A program made the position numbers and the translations under genes. Below the pieces are notes generated by a model. That model saw only the letters and a program-made list of their open reading frames with translations. It ran no database searches and was not told the origin of the DNA. 64,000 nucleotides of DNA, from NCBI GenBank assembly GCA_001414345.1, contig LLCB01000084.1, positions 62,001 through 126,000 on the forward strand, in the 5' to 3' direction. The stretch is from Hymenoscyphus infarciens. Taxonomy: Eukaryota > Ascomycota > Leotiomycetes > Helotiales > Helotiaceae. Positions 50,332-62,700 of this stretch are shown one piece after another; position 1 is the first letter of the stretch, and each line of letters opens with the position of its first letter.

Positions 50332-51199
50332 TTATAGTCCAGCATGGGTCTGGACGAATTGTGCAGCAACTGGGGCATCGTTTCCGTACTTTGCATAGTT
50401 AGTTATTGTTCATGCGTTCGGATCTGGTATGTCTTACAGTTGAATGAGGTGGGAGGATCAAGATTCCCCCGTCGCAGATGTTATCACCGTCATGGCAGAT
50501 GACGAGGACCTTAGACGATGCGATAGTTCCAACGGCTGATCCCTTGTCTGGGTCTCCGAAGGTGATGACTTGATGTTCTGTCAAAACCCTTTCTTCAAGG
50601 GTGCATGGTGTGGGACTTACCAGATGAGATTTTAGCAGTTGATGCAGCAGTCAATTGTCTTGCTGCATTGTGTACCAATTGACCGCCTTGACTGTTTGGA
50701 GTTAGCATTTAATAGACTTTCGGAGCTGGTCAAGGAGGACTTGCCTGAAGCCAGCCATCACCACTTTTGTATTTGGGCATTGCGCGTATGCTCGCTCCAC
50801 CAAGTTTGCCATTGTTGTCGACCCTGTCCCATCACCACCTTGTAAGAAACCCAGAACGCTTGCAGAATATGTGACCCCTTGAACCGCCAAGTTGTCTGCA
50901 CCGATCAAAGCAGCAACTGCTCTGAAAAAGATTGGGCCGACAGATGTTGTTGCTCCCACGTTTCCTGGTGCGGATGTCCTATGAAATGGTTAGCGCAATA
51001 CTTTTTTCTCGGCAAGGAACTCGACTGCTTACCCTCGAGCCCAAACGATTGTAACTGCCTTGCATGGTGTTCCGTTCAAGAGATCATTTTGCGTTTCCAA
51101 TGTCAAATCGCCACCGCGTTTGAACAAGGACAATGATATTGGGAAGGCGGTAGAGAGGGAGACTGCCAAAAGAGACAGAACAGCTGCAGTGAATTTCAT
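50332..51199 (-). CDS. Secreted cutinase (222 aa, five exons)
   Basis: Exons 51199-51033, 50978-50745, 50691-50621, 50577-50438 and 50388-50332. The signal peptide is MKFTAAVLSLLAVSLSTA. The oxyanion-hole strand VWARGTSAPGNVG is followed by GFSQG with catalytic Ser134, then Asp189 in CHDGDNIC and His202 in PPHSTYG. The Ser-Asp-His spacings (55 and 13) equal those of the Fusarium solani enzyme (S120, D175, H188). C185 and C192 match the conserved disulphide beside the Asp. It hydrolyses ester bonds of plant cutin outside the cell, useful for plant penetration or litter growth. The second intron has a GC donor (GCAAGT...ACAG) and splits the catalytic Ser codon. The other introns are GT-AG, 43-54 nt. 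All catalytic residues are present and it looks functional. Confidence 0.94.
50692..50744 (-). other. GC-AG intron in the cutinase gene
   Basis: 53 nt starting GCAAGT and ending AACAG. Splicing it joins AG to T to make the nucleophile Ser codon of GFSQG. Read through, the frame loses the Ser and terminates. Confidence 0.85.
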
Positions 51200-52330
51200 G
51201 ATGCTGACGGAGAATAGAGGACGGAGGACTCGGGGCTGGAGAGACCAGAGAAGCTATGGGTGCACTTTGAGAGAAAGCAAAAAGGACAACAGAAAAAAGA
51301 AAAAAGAGAAGACCTACCAGATTCAAGCAGATCTTATAGGGGAAGCCCCCCCCTCCCCCAACTCCCAGAGAGGCTTACCATCACCGATTGGAGGAAACCC
51401 AGTTGCCAATTGAGTTTCTCTTGACATTCCACATGTAGTAGAGCATTTCCTTTGCCCGAGATTCCCTCCAGGAACACAACGAATCCTCAACTTCCAAGAA
51501 GGTGTGTGTCAACCATTGGTAGTCAAAGCACAACTCCAAAATCGGCATTCGATCTAGTACAGGAACGCGGGGCACCCACCTTAGTGGTGTCTTTCATCCC
51601 CCACCCCCCTCATTGGACAGGGGTTCTTCGCTTCTCCGATTCGTTTTCCTTGGCAAGGCGGGTATCCGATGCACCTGACTTGTTAAATCCCGTCCCCACC
51701 CCCATTGGTTCTTGACTATTTGACTTTCACATACTAAGACTAGAAGCCGGTTTTTTGTACCTGAAAGGTTTGTTGGGGGTGTAATAAGATCTAATGCAGT
51801 AAGCGCTGGAGGCTTCTGTTTGGTCTGCTGGTGAGATGCTGCATCGGGTTTCGGCAGTTAGGGCTTGGGAAATCAGGGGTCTCGGTGATGATGATTCGCT
51901 TACAACACGGGGAAGGCCGGTTAATATCATGGAAGTGCACTAGAATGAATGGAGGCTAAGCTTGATGGGGGAGTTGGCAGGTGCTGACACACTTTTTTTG
52001 AACGTCGTCGTTGCAATGGAGGGGCTTGGAGGGGTTTTGCTTTTTTTTCTTGTGCTCATGCGTTTGCGTTCTTGTCCTTCTGAAGTTAGGTTTTTAGGAA
52101 TGGTTATCTTGAGAGAATCTCCATTTTGACCACGCTGGGATGTCTAGAGTATTCATGTTCTTATCTCTCGTCGTTCTTCACATGCCTTTCCTCGATTTCG
52201 AGAATATAAGATCTTACCTCGTTCTTGGAGATACTTTCCATTACCTATTTCGAGATCCACGAGGAGAAACAAAGTCTTTTGCTACTTCCCAACGTTTTAG
52301 TCAGCTTACCTTTCACTACATGAGTTTTTT
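51200..52330. other. Intergenic region upstream of the cutinase
   Basis: Cutinase promoter side, then a transition into the AT-rich block from about 52330. Short frames here have no recognisable content. Confidence 0.45.
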
Positions 52331-53179
52331 ATTACTATTTGAAAACGTTACTAAGGTGATAGTCATAGTATTATATTATAATTTTCCGTCTTATAAGTCT
52401 TCTATTAATATTAGAGGAGATTTTATAATCAACCTTTACTACACTTTTAGTATATACTACGGAACGGACATAAGCGACTACTCTTAAATTTTTACTTATA
52501 AACCACGTAAGTATATCTAGAGAGTTATTTACTTCTACTTAGTTATAAGCTCTCTATAGCTACTCTCTATTTCTAGCTCTCTCTCTTTTACTATTCTCTT
52601 CTCGCTATTCTCTCTCTCTTTCTCTTAGCTATTCTACTAATTAATATCACTCTACTTTATTTTTATAATTTTAATAGATATATAAGAAGAATAAGAAAGA
52701 AGAAAGAAGAAAAAGTTAGTATTAATCTATAACTATTATACTCTTTTAAATACTTTATATAACTTTTCTAATATCTTCTAAATTCTTTTAGAAAAGACGT
52801 TTAATTAAAGTAAGATATAAATACTCTATATAATCTTCTACTCTCTTAATAGTAACTATCTCTTTCTTTTTAAGTTAATAGTATAGAAGTATAGAGAGCA
52901 AAGAGAAGCGTACTAGCGTAGTAGTAGTATTTTAGATTTCCTAGCTAGATTAGTATTTCTCTTCTTTCTAAAAATTCTTATTTATATATTTTCTTACTTT
53001 TAAAGCTATTCTTTCTTATTATATCTCTCTTCTTAAACACTTCTAGTTTATTATATTCTATCTCTAGCTTTTAATCTATCTCTCTCTTCTAATTATATAT
53101 AAAGCTAATTTCCTTACTATATATATATTATAAAAAATTATATACTAGTAGAATAGCTTTATACTAATAATACTAAGTA

Positions 53180-53610
53180 TACTATAGTAGCTATACTAGC
53201 TATACTTATAATAGCACGAAATATATACTATAGAAGAAGAGGTATATAGAAGTGCGTTCGAGACTAGATAACGTATATAAATACTAGATACTAATATAGA
53301 AGAAAAGGAAAAACTATCTCTCTTCTAACTCTAGGAGTAGGCTATTATATATAAAAGGGTCTAAAACCGACTAACGTTATACGTCGGCTAATATAAAAGC
53401 CTAAACCTACGTAACCTTCTTAAAACAGATAATATAAGATAATAACTACTAAAACCTTATATATAGCAGGTACTCCTAGCTATCTAGAATAGTATACTAT
53501 TATAATACTAGCTATACTAGCTATACTAGCTATACTAGCTATACTAGCTATACTAGCTATACTAGCTATACTAGCTATACTAGCTATACTAAGTATACTA
53601 GTACTAAATC
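53180..53610. repeat. 9-bp satellite (TACTAGCTA)n interrupted by a solo LTR
   Basis: Units are recognisable at 53188-53206 and for about 11 copies at 53505-53605. The LTR at 53207-53504 sits inside the array. The unit contains the palindrome TAGCTA. Confidence 0.85.
53207..53504 (+). mobile_element. Solo Gypsy LTR (298 bp)
   Basis: Ends TATAATAGCACGAAA...ATACTATTATA match the LTR of the nested element at 25157. Flanked by the direct duplication ATACT (53202-53206 and 53505-53509). Shorter than the 381-bp reference, so it has internal deletion or belongs to a sub-family. Confidence 0.8.
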
Positions 53611-53725
53611 AGCCTTAGTAGACTTAGCGCTAAAGCTAACCCGCTATCTAACTTCTAATACTAGAGATACTAAGACTAACTCGCTAGCTAACTACGACGC
53701 TAAAGCTAACTCGTTTCTTAACTAT

Positions 53726-54137
53726 TATAATAGCACGCTATTCTGAATTACTAGTATTCGTGAAACTACTAATATTACTAGGCTACTACTAATACTTCTA
53801 AGCCGAGATTACGAATAACTAATACTTATAACTAAAGATACTAAAGGTATTAATATCTAATATTTATATATAAAAGGGATTAAGGTTTAGATATTATATA
53901 TTTAGCTTTTTAGCGCTTATTATTTAGTATTAGCTATATTAGATAAGACCTAGTTATTATTATTATTAGACTTTAGTAGTTTCTAATCTCTTTTATATAG
54001 ATACTTCTATTTAGTATAGAAGAGAGATAGTTTTTCTTCTTCTTCTATACTAGAGCCTAGTATTTATATATATTATTCTATCTCGAACGTACTCTTATAT
54101 ATCTCTTTAGTAGTAGTATATATTTCGTACTATTATA
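53726..54137 (-). mobile_element. Solo Gypsy LTR (412 bp)
   Basis: Reverse orientation of the same LTR family (TATAATAGCACGC...TTTCGTACTATTATA). Flanked by the direct duplication ACTAT (53721-53725 and 54138-54142). Confidence 0.8.
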
Positions 54138-54794
54138 ACTATAGTACTAAGAGTACTAAAGCTAACTCGCTAGCTAACTACGACGCTAAGGCTAATCTAC
54201 TCTCTAACTTCTAGAAGTATATAATTATATAACTAGCTTTCTATCTTTTTATATACTATCTAGCTTTATAACACTATAATAGATTAAAAAAGTAAGCGAT
54301 AAATTAAGTAAGCTAAAGTTTACTTTCTAGAATACCTCTTATATAGATAGAGTATATAGATAGAGTAGAGAGAGAAAGATAAGAAGAGATAGATAAATAG
54401 ATAAATATATTTAAAATAGTAGAATAGACTTAAACTACTAGTATAGCTAGTATAAAGTATAATAGCTATTACTTCTATTATATCTAGTATTATAATAATA
54501 TACTTAAGGCTTAAGTATACTAAGTATACTAGGTATATTAAGTAAACTAATATTATATCTAGTATATAGAAGAAATTCGTAATATAGTAGAGAGAATAGA
54601 AAGATTTATATATTATTCTATTATACTTTAATATAATATATTAGACTAGATATTTTTAACGAGATTAATACTATCTAGACACTATAAATACTTTATAAAG
54701 TCTATAAAACTCTAGCTTTTAGCCTGGATTCTCCTATTCGTAGTTTTTAAAAGCCTTATCTATAGATTTAAGAATATTTTTTAATTAGTTATAG

Positions 54795-54896
54795 AAGTAT
54801 ATAAAGTAGAGTAGTTTATAAGAGAGAGAACGCTATAGTAGATATAGTATAGACTCTCTAGAACTTCTTTTATAAACTAATCTACTTTACTCTTTC
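54795..54896. repeat. Inverted repeat with about 28-bp arms
   Basis: AAGTAGAGTAGTTTATAAGAG on the left pairs with CTTTTATAAACTAATCTACTT on the right, with about 45 bp between. It may be the end of a decayed inverted-repeat transposon. Confidence 0.5.
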
Positions 54897-56599
54897 TTTT
54901 CTAGCTACTTCTATTCTATACTTCTATTCTATACTTCTTACTTTTCTCTCTCTTTCTTATCTCTCTTTTTAGCTTTTATAGTTACTCTAATTCTTCTTTT
55001 ATAAGTATTCTTTCTCTTCTATTATATTCTATAAATAGAGTTATTCTAATATCTAGAAGCGTTTAGATAGAGAAATCTAAAATACTACGTAGTAGCGTAG
55101 AAGTAAATAATAGAAACGTAGTATCTTATATATTTAAAGTTCTCTAAAGTGTCTAATAAACCTATTTATAATTAAAAGTTTATAAGTAGTAGCTCTATTC
55201 GCTTATATCTATTCTATAATATACTCGTTATTTATAAGAATCTAATACTAATACTTAGAACACTAGATAGTTAGATAGAGAATTATAATTCAAAGACTCT
55301 AAGATTAAAAGAAGTCTTTATAAGACTCTATAAGCTAAGTATAGTCTTAATTTTCTAAATATTTAGTAGCTTTTAGAGTTATTATTTACTATCTAGTTTC
55401 TATTTTATTATTATTAAAGCTATAATAAAGAAGCTTAGTTTATAATATATTTTCTACTTCTCTCTTTTAAGAAAGATTCTTTTTAGCTAGATTAAACTTA
55501 TAACTTAAATAATCTATTTAATTAACGTAAATTCTCTCTATTTATAAATCTAAATCAAATTTGAACTTATCTTAGAAGATTTCCTAATTCTCTATAAGAA
55601 AACGTAAACGAAAGTATATAAAAGTCTCTATTAATATTCTTTATATACTAGAGAATATATATTCTAAATAACTAAAATAATATTTCGTCTATTTTTCTAT
55701 TATAGTACTATTTACTAAAAATTAAATCGTAAATCTTAAATTATAGTTAGTTTAGAGAAAAAGAGAGATAATAATAGAAGTAGTAGAGAGAGACCTAGAT
55801 AGCTTTATAATTTTTTACTAATCTTTAGTATAACTATCGCCGGTTTTAGTTATATGTTTTTACTAAAAGTCTACTACTTTAATTACTATTATATTATAAG
55901 ATAAAAGGCTTATATTATTCTAACTTTACTTATACTAATTATAAGCTTATCGATAGAGTAGCGTATTTATAGTAGAGACTATAGAGCTATACTAGTACTA
56001 GTAGTAGTAGAGAGTTAATAATATATATATTTATATAAAAGTTAAAGATTAAGAGATTAAAAGAGTATAGTGTATTTATCTTATTTAATTTTAGTAGTAT
56101 ATACTATAATATATACTAGCTAAACGTTAGTATATATATAATATATATATATTATACTTTTTTTAGTAGCGTATATATTAAAAAAGAATAAATATATACG
56201 AGCTAAATAGGCTTTTAACTTTCTAATATAGTAGAATAAACGATAGTAAGAGTAGTTAAAGTGTTTTATAAAGATTAAAGAGATTTATAGTACTATTATC
56301 GCAGAGTCTATTCTTAGAATCGTTTCCTCTCTTTTCTATAAAATTAAGTTATATTAAGAAGAATTCAAGATCTTTAGTAGAGATTAATAATTACTCTAGT
56401 AAATTCAGTTACTAGTTATTCTTTTTTTAACTCTCTTATAAAGTTAAGTTTAAAAATCAATTATCTATATAAATAATTTCTAAATATAGAACAGATTCTA
56501 AGTAATTTTTGAGTAAAGTATGTTTTCTTATATACTTTCTTTGATAGTTTAGTATATTATAATAAGATAAATAAACTTATAAGAAGAGTTCACTAAAGA

Positions 56600-57284
56600 G
56601 ATTTCAACTAATTTTGATCACTATATGCTACTTCGTTGGATCAACTTCATTGTTCTAGGCGATCTATAATAATGTCTCTTTTTATGTAATGTTGAGGTGT
56701 ACAAGGAACCTTGGTAGGGAGTCATACTCCCCTGTTGTTTCTTGTGCCCAACTTCAGTCTAGTATCAAGAAAGCATCTACTAAAGTCGCTCCAGACATGA
56801 TCATGATTGAAGGTATTTGCACTGGAGATATGGATTCCTACAAGCCTAAAGCAAATTCATCTATTGGCAAGTGTGTGGTATTTGATGAGCCATGTTCTCA
56901 CGGCAAAACAACCAACTGCATCCTGCCCAAATAGCTCCTAAGGCATCTCTAATTGTCCATCTCGCTATCCCCATATCGAAACCTAGCACACAAGTGCAAC
57001 CAAGACCGAAATAGCTTGACAACGCTTCCAATCAGAGTCCCCTTCATCATTCCCAGAACGTCGATCGATCCTCAAGTTGTGGATTGGACGCTCCTTCTCC
57101 GCCATCCTCATTTGCCTGGGATACGACAGACTCCTCTCTCCGAGCCACAACGTTCTCACTCGCTCTTCCATCAGCATCCACGTTAATGCCCTAGAAGATG
57201 GCGGAGTCAGTATTGCCGACCAAAAGATGTCTCGGGATACGGCATAGGATAAATGCTGGGGTTTAGGAAAGATTCAGGAGTGAT
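56600..57284. other. Intergenic region
   Basis: Normal composition after the AT-rich block; short frames only. No feature recognised. Confidence 0.45.
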
Positions 57285-57867
57285 TCAAGAGAAATAAAGT
57301 GGGAGAACGGTGTCCTCTTTACCTACAATACTAACAGTGACATCCAACGCGCCCCCAGTGTCGATCAAATTGTTAAGAATAAGAACAGTGATGTTATCGC
57401 GAACATCTAACACCGCTACTTTTCCATCAGACCAGATCCCCTTTACCAATTGGACATTGATGAAGTCATGCTTCCGCTCATATCCTGCTTCATAAAACTT
57501 CGCTAAAACGAAAGTGCTCAACGCTTCTTGGACTTGTTGGAGGCCGATATCTGAACCTTCACCATCTATGAGGATGATGGTAATTGTGCCGTGTTTATCA
57601 AGAATTCCATCACAGTGGACACGGATCGGGACTAGCTTTCTTCTTTCAGGCGGGGAGTAAGCTGGCGTTGCTGAGGGGGTGAACTGGTATACGGGGTAAC
57701 TGGGCGTGTATTGGTAAGAGGCTGGAGACGGCGGTGGGTTCTCGGTGTTCGGGGCTTGTACGTTCAGAGAACAGCCAGCTGGTTGTCAATGATTAGCGGT
57801 TGTCGCTAAGAGGGATTGGGTTCAACATACCTCCATTGGCTCGCGGTGTCTTGTCGTTGTCTGACAT
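57285..57867 (-). CDS. Hypothetical protein (176 aa, spliced)
   Basis: Exons 57867-57831 and 57778-57285, joined across a 52-nt intron (GTATGT donor, CCAG acceptor); 177 codons including the stop. It starts MSDNDKTPRANG. Residues 13-60 are Pro/Ser/Tyr-rich and probably disordered. Residues 60-176 form a compact domain of alternating beta-like and helical segments (VPIRVHCDGILDKHG, TITIILIDGEG, VAVLDVRDNITVLIL). No signal peptide, membrane segment or catalytic motif is evident. The family is not recognised. Confidence 0.75.
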
Positions 57868-58775
57868 CTTTTCTTTGCAACAGTGTCTTGTTGCTTTGAT
57901 GGTGTGGGTATGGACAGGACCAAGGTTTGCTTTTGAGTTGGAGCCCAAGTGTTTATCATTTACACTGTTGAGTGAATTTTCTGGGTCACATGATTTTGAG
58001 ACTCATTCTCTTATTTGAACAGACAAAGATTCATAGACGAGCTATCTTTATATACTTCTGAAACTATCCCGCACTTTGGCATCTTGCGCAGTGGACAAAA
58101 AAGCGGCATGTTGTTGTGCAGCTACCAACGTCTTAACTAAGGTACCTACTCTAAAACAGCCACAATACTGTAATACAAACGACTTGTATCATTAAAAAAC
58201 TCTTATTTACATCTACCATAACCCCAAGTTCTGTCCAGGTGACTTGATTCAGTGGTGCGGCTGTGCTTGTGGATATATATCATCGCTGCCTTTCTACACA
58301 AAAAAACGAAATCTTTATTTTGTCTATCGCATAACTCTCAACCAGAAGATAATAGGATACAAAGGGTCTCTCACTTATGCTCTCAAGTCGTTTCTACGCT
58401 GCAAGATGGATGCTCTATGGTGAAAGGCAGAAGGTGAAAAATATATTAGTAGTAATAGCAAGACTTAACTTGTTAAACATCCATCGCTAAGTTTGTTCAA
58501 TGATATTCTTCTATCAAGTCTCAAGTAATCAATTTAATTTAACAAAGTAGCAGAGAATGATCTGAACTAAGGAATATCTATCTCTTGAAATTTTTATATA
58601 AGCCTTGTTAAATGATTTCGTTCTTCTAAACATTTAGAATAATTTATTTCTATAAGCGTTAGAGAGCTACAACTGACATCATAGGAAATTGTTAAAATCT
58701 CTAACCGAAAACGTGATAAGCTACTTTCTTAAGAGTTAACACAATTCTATATAGTTTAGTAACCTTGTCTTTTAG
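57868..58775. other. Intergenic region
   Basis: Promoter of the small hypothetical gene and then sequence that becomes AT-rich toward the retrotransposon. No ORF supported. Confidence 0.45.
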
Positions 58776-58970
58776 TATCACGTTTTATCACGTAGGTATG
58801 CCAAGGTCGGGCTTAATAGAGTTATAAGAGAGGAGTGGTTCAGGCGCACTAGTATATAAGGCCTCTTACTTACTCTCTTTAAATAATAAGCTTTTAATAC
58901 CTAATTAATACTTTAATACTCTTTTATCTACTTAAAAGTCTCTATCTTATACTCTAGATATTACGTAATA
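58776..58970 (+). repeat. Copia-like LTR (5' end of another element)
   Basis: Begins TATCACGTTTTATCACG, contains a TATATAAGG box, and ends ATTACGTAATA. It is followed directly by GTTATAAGCTTAG, the same half tRNA-iMet primer site as the Copia elements. The LTR sequence differs from the 130-bp family. Its partner LTR was not found, so the left end is an estimate. Confidence 0.5.
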
Positions 58971-59169
58971 GTTATAAGCTTAGTCTAGTAACTATAATAT
59001 TATAATATATCTACTATACTATAATTAATAGTATAATTCTAACTTATATATTAAAGTAGTATACTTTATCTTTAAATCTTTAACTAACTTCTCTTATCTA
59101 TTAAATATTAAGCTTCTTTTATACTCTAGTAATACTTAGAGTTATTCTACTTAGGTTATAAAAGAACTA

Positions 59170-59490
59170 GCTAGACTAGTTCTCTAAACTATATACTATT
59201 TTAGTTAGAGAAAGTATATAATATCTTATTAACCTAGACATAGAAGACGCTATAGATATTAATAAGAAGCTTAAATCCTTTATAAGTAAAGCTCTTTATA
59301 TAATAGATACTAAAGCTAAATACTTACTCTACTACTAAGTAGTTAAGTAATAAGCTCTTATAGTAGCTAAAAGACTAACTACGTCTATACTAGTAGAACT
59401 AAGAATTAAGAACTTCTTAAGATTAATCTTTCTAAATATTAAAAGAGAATATACTACTAGAAATACAAACTTTATAAACAAATTAAGTTA
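59170..59490 (+). pseudogene. Gag-like frame after the Copia-like LTR
   Basis: One plus-strand frame with only TAA/TAG interruptions reads as a helical protein (NLDIEDAIDINKKLKSFIS and KRLTTSILVELRIKNFL). Its position 200 bp after an LTR and primer site suits Gag, but no zinc knuckle is seen before the sequence changes to minus-strand Gypsy. Confidence 0.4.
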
Positions 59491-59729
59491 ATAATCTTAA
59501 CTCTAAAAGAGATATAGAGTAGTAAGAATATAGATAGAAGATAGTATAGATAAGCTATAACAGCTCTCTATAAATATATAAAGAGAGTGCTTATAAAATA
59601 GTATCTTTTATTAAGAAAAACTAAACTAAAGAGAAAAGTAGAGAGTATAAGTACTCTAGCTTTATTTATATATATTAAGTAAGTTCTTAGAAAAGCCTTA
59701 AGATAACCTAGTTATATAAGTAACGTATA

Positions 59730-62700
59730 TAACTAGGACTATTATACTACTCTTCTTTTAAATAGGCCTCTTATAACTAAGTAGCTTTATTCTTATTTAA
59801 TATAGAAGTATTAACCTCTAGCTTATTATAATCCTCTTTTCTAGCCTTATATACTACTTTCTAGAGTAGAAGGGCTTCTAGAGGACTAGTTATCTTTAGC
59901 TTCTCTAAATAGAACTTTTCTACTAGTTATAATATATAGATTAGTTATTAAGCTAGATACTAATTAAGGTCTTTATTATAGCCTTTCTACTTAATTTAGT
60001 AATAGAGAGACTACTATCTCTTCTTACTAGCTAGTATTTCTTTAATCTTCTATTTCTCTTCTTTATTTATAATAATTAATAAAGGTAGTATAACTATCTA
60101 TCTTAGTAAGAGATTATCTATAGCTTTATATAACTTTTTAAGAGCGAAGATAAGGTAGACTTTAATAGAAGCTAGTAGTTATAATTAGAAAGTAAAACCT
60201 ACTTCTTTAAGACTCTTAAAAGAGCTAGCTATCTAGTAGTCTAGCTTTTAGCTTAGTTATTAAGTTACCTAGTTCTTTATTATAATAAAAACTATATCTT
60301 TTACTTCAAAGTCGACGTCTTATCTATACTTATTTATATCTTATTCCTTCTTCTACTAAGCGTTTAATATATTTACTTAGCTAATGTCTAGGACTTCTTA
60401 GATAGTCTTTATAACTACTATAGCCTCTTCTTATAATAGCTGTTCTTTTATATTAGCTAGTTCTAGTATTTAGTAATTAACTAAGGTCTTTAGTATATAT
60501 CTCTTTTATAACTTAAAAGGTAATATTTTAATAATACTATAAGATAATACTAACTATATATAGTCTATTATTAAAAGAATCTTAGACTAGTTAGTATAAT
60601 AATAATTAATATAAGGTTATAAGTGCTAATTAAGGTATTAGTTTATAATCTTAGTCTAGCTATTAGTTTAAGTATAGTTTATAGTAGAAATTTAAAGCTA
60701 AATACCTAGGATTCGAGTAAACTCTCTCTAGAACGTAGTAATAAAGTAAGTACCTCTATCTAATATTATACTTTCTAGAATCTTATAATATTATAAAATA
60801 TGTTTAATATATAACCTTACTATCTACTTAGAAGTAATATTCTTATAGTAGAGTATTAAAATAGACTACTTAGATAAGTAGTCTATTACTATAAACACGT
60901 TATTATAATTATACTTATTAACTAGAAAAGACTTAAAATCTATAGCTATATATTACTATATATATAGTAGTATTAGGAGTAGGTATAGATAGCTAGGTAT
61001 TTTATCTTAAGAAACGTCTACTCTTCTATATTTATAATAGTTTTATATATATCTTATAATATTAGCTTTTATATTTTACTAGATATATCTTAAATATAGA
61101 ATCTAGTAAGTCTTATCTCTCTTTAGATAAGCTAAAAGTATCTAATTATAAGCCTTATAAATTAGGTCTATTCTTAGTATATCTATATCTAGTACTACTA
61201 AGTAGTTTTAGTAGAGTAAAAGGCCTTCTTCTAGAGTATATAAGGAATTAGTATTAGTTTTAGCTTATACTTATATAGTTTATAGTGTTGTTATATTCTT
61301 ATTTACTTAGCGGATTCGTTTTAAAAGTATAAATAACTCTTAGAAGTAGTCTTTATTAACTAGAGCTAGTATAATTAAGCTTATCTTAACTTCTAGGTTT
61401 TTAAGTACTTCTATATTAACTTATTCTTTTATTAAGTATATATAGGTCTAGTACTACTCTTTAAGTTTCTTTTATCTTATCTACTTTATAAGTTAAAGTA
61501 TCTATTTTCTTATTTTTATACTTTAAATAAAATATAATAATAAAATAGTACTTAGCTAAGGCTTTAGCCTATCTTACTTAATAAGTAGTAAGTTACTTAG
61601 TAGTTATAAAGTACTTAAGCGCTTTATAATTAGTATAAATATAGATCTTTGAATAAGTGCTTTATAGTTCTAGCCTCTATTCTATAAGTAAGTATATAAT
61701 AGTAAGTAGCTTCTTATTATATATTTTATAGTTATACTTAGCTAGAGATATAGTCTTACTAAAGTAGATTATAGAGTACTATTCTCTATTAGCTTATTAT
61801 TATTATAATACTCTAGTAATAATCCTATTTAAAGTATCTATCTCGATTATAGTAGAAAGGTTAGAAGAGTAGATAAGTATTACGTTTAGGTTTTTAAACA
61901 CCTCCTAGTATTCCTTATTAAAGTTAAAAGGTACGTTATTCTATATTAGGTATACTAATAGCTTTATAATTATACTATAGTTTTAAATAAACCTTTAATA
62001 GAAGTTATAGAAACTAAGAAAGCTTTAAACACCTTTTACTATCTTAGAAGCCTACTATTTTTATATTACTAAGACCTTTTTAAAGTCTACTTTAATACTA
62101 TTAGTATTAATAATAAACCTAAGGTATTTTATCTTCTTAATATTAAACTTATACTTCTTAATATTAACTTATAACTTAGTATCTTTAAGATATTAAAAGA
62201 CCTTTTATATATACTCTTTATATTTAAAGACATTTAATAAGTAGATAAAGATATTATCTAAATAGATAGAGTAGAAGTTATCTAAGTAATTAAATAAAAT
62301 ATTCTTTATATAATACTAGTAGTTAAATAGGCTATTAGTTAACTAAATAGTAAGACCTTATACTTATAAGTTCTATAATATATATAAAAAGTAGTTAATT
62401 CCTTAGTATCTAGATCTATTTATATATAGTAGAAAGCTTACTAAATATCTAGCTTAGTAAAAATATAAGCTTAACTAATATATATAAGCGTTTTATTAAT
62501 TAGAGATAATAGATAGTAGTCCTTTTAAGTAAGTATATTAAGTTTTTAGAAGTTAATATAAAAACATAGCCTTCTATCTACTTTCTTTATAAATAGACTA
62601 GAAGTAGTAAAAGAGGACTACTTATACTTAATAAACCCTTTATAGAGATTCTCTAAGATATATTCCTTTATAGCTAATAGCTTCTTAGTAGATATCTTAT

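Larger units (their letters stand above)
52330..56600. repeat. AT-rich, RIP-mutated repeat relic
   Basis: 4.3 kb depleted of CA and TG like the retrotransposons, with pyrimidine-rich tracts (CTCTCTTTCTCTT types). It holds a 9-bp satellite, two solo Gypsy LTRs, an imperfect repeat of a GCTAACTCGCTAGCTAACTA unit (about 53620-53720 and 54150-54210) and a hairpin. No coding domain could be read, so the original element is unidentified. Confidence 0.6.

Noticed and set aside
52140..52487. 115-codon frame entering the AT-rich block
   Set aside because: Its second half is RIP-type AT-rich DNA and it has no recognisable motif.
53505..53605. Short regular repeats resembling a CRISPR array
   Set aside because: The period is 9 bp with no spacers, in a fungal genome; it is a simple satellite.
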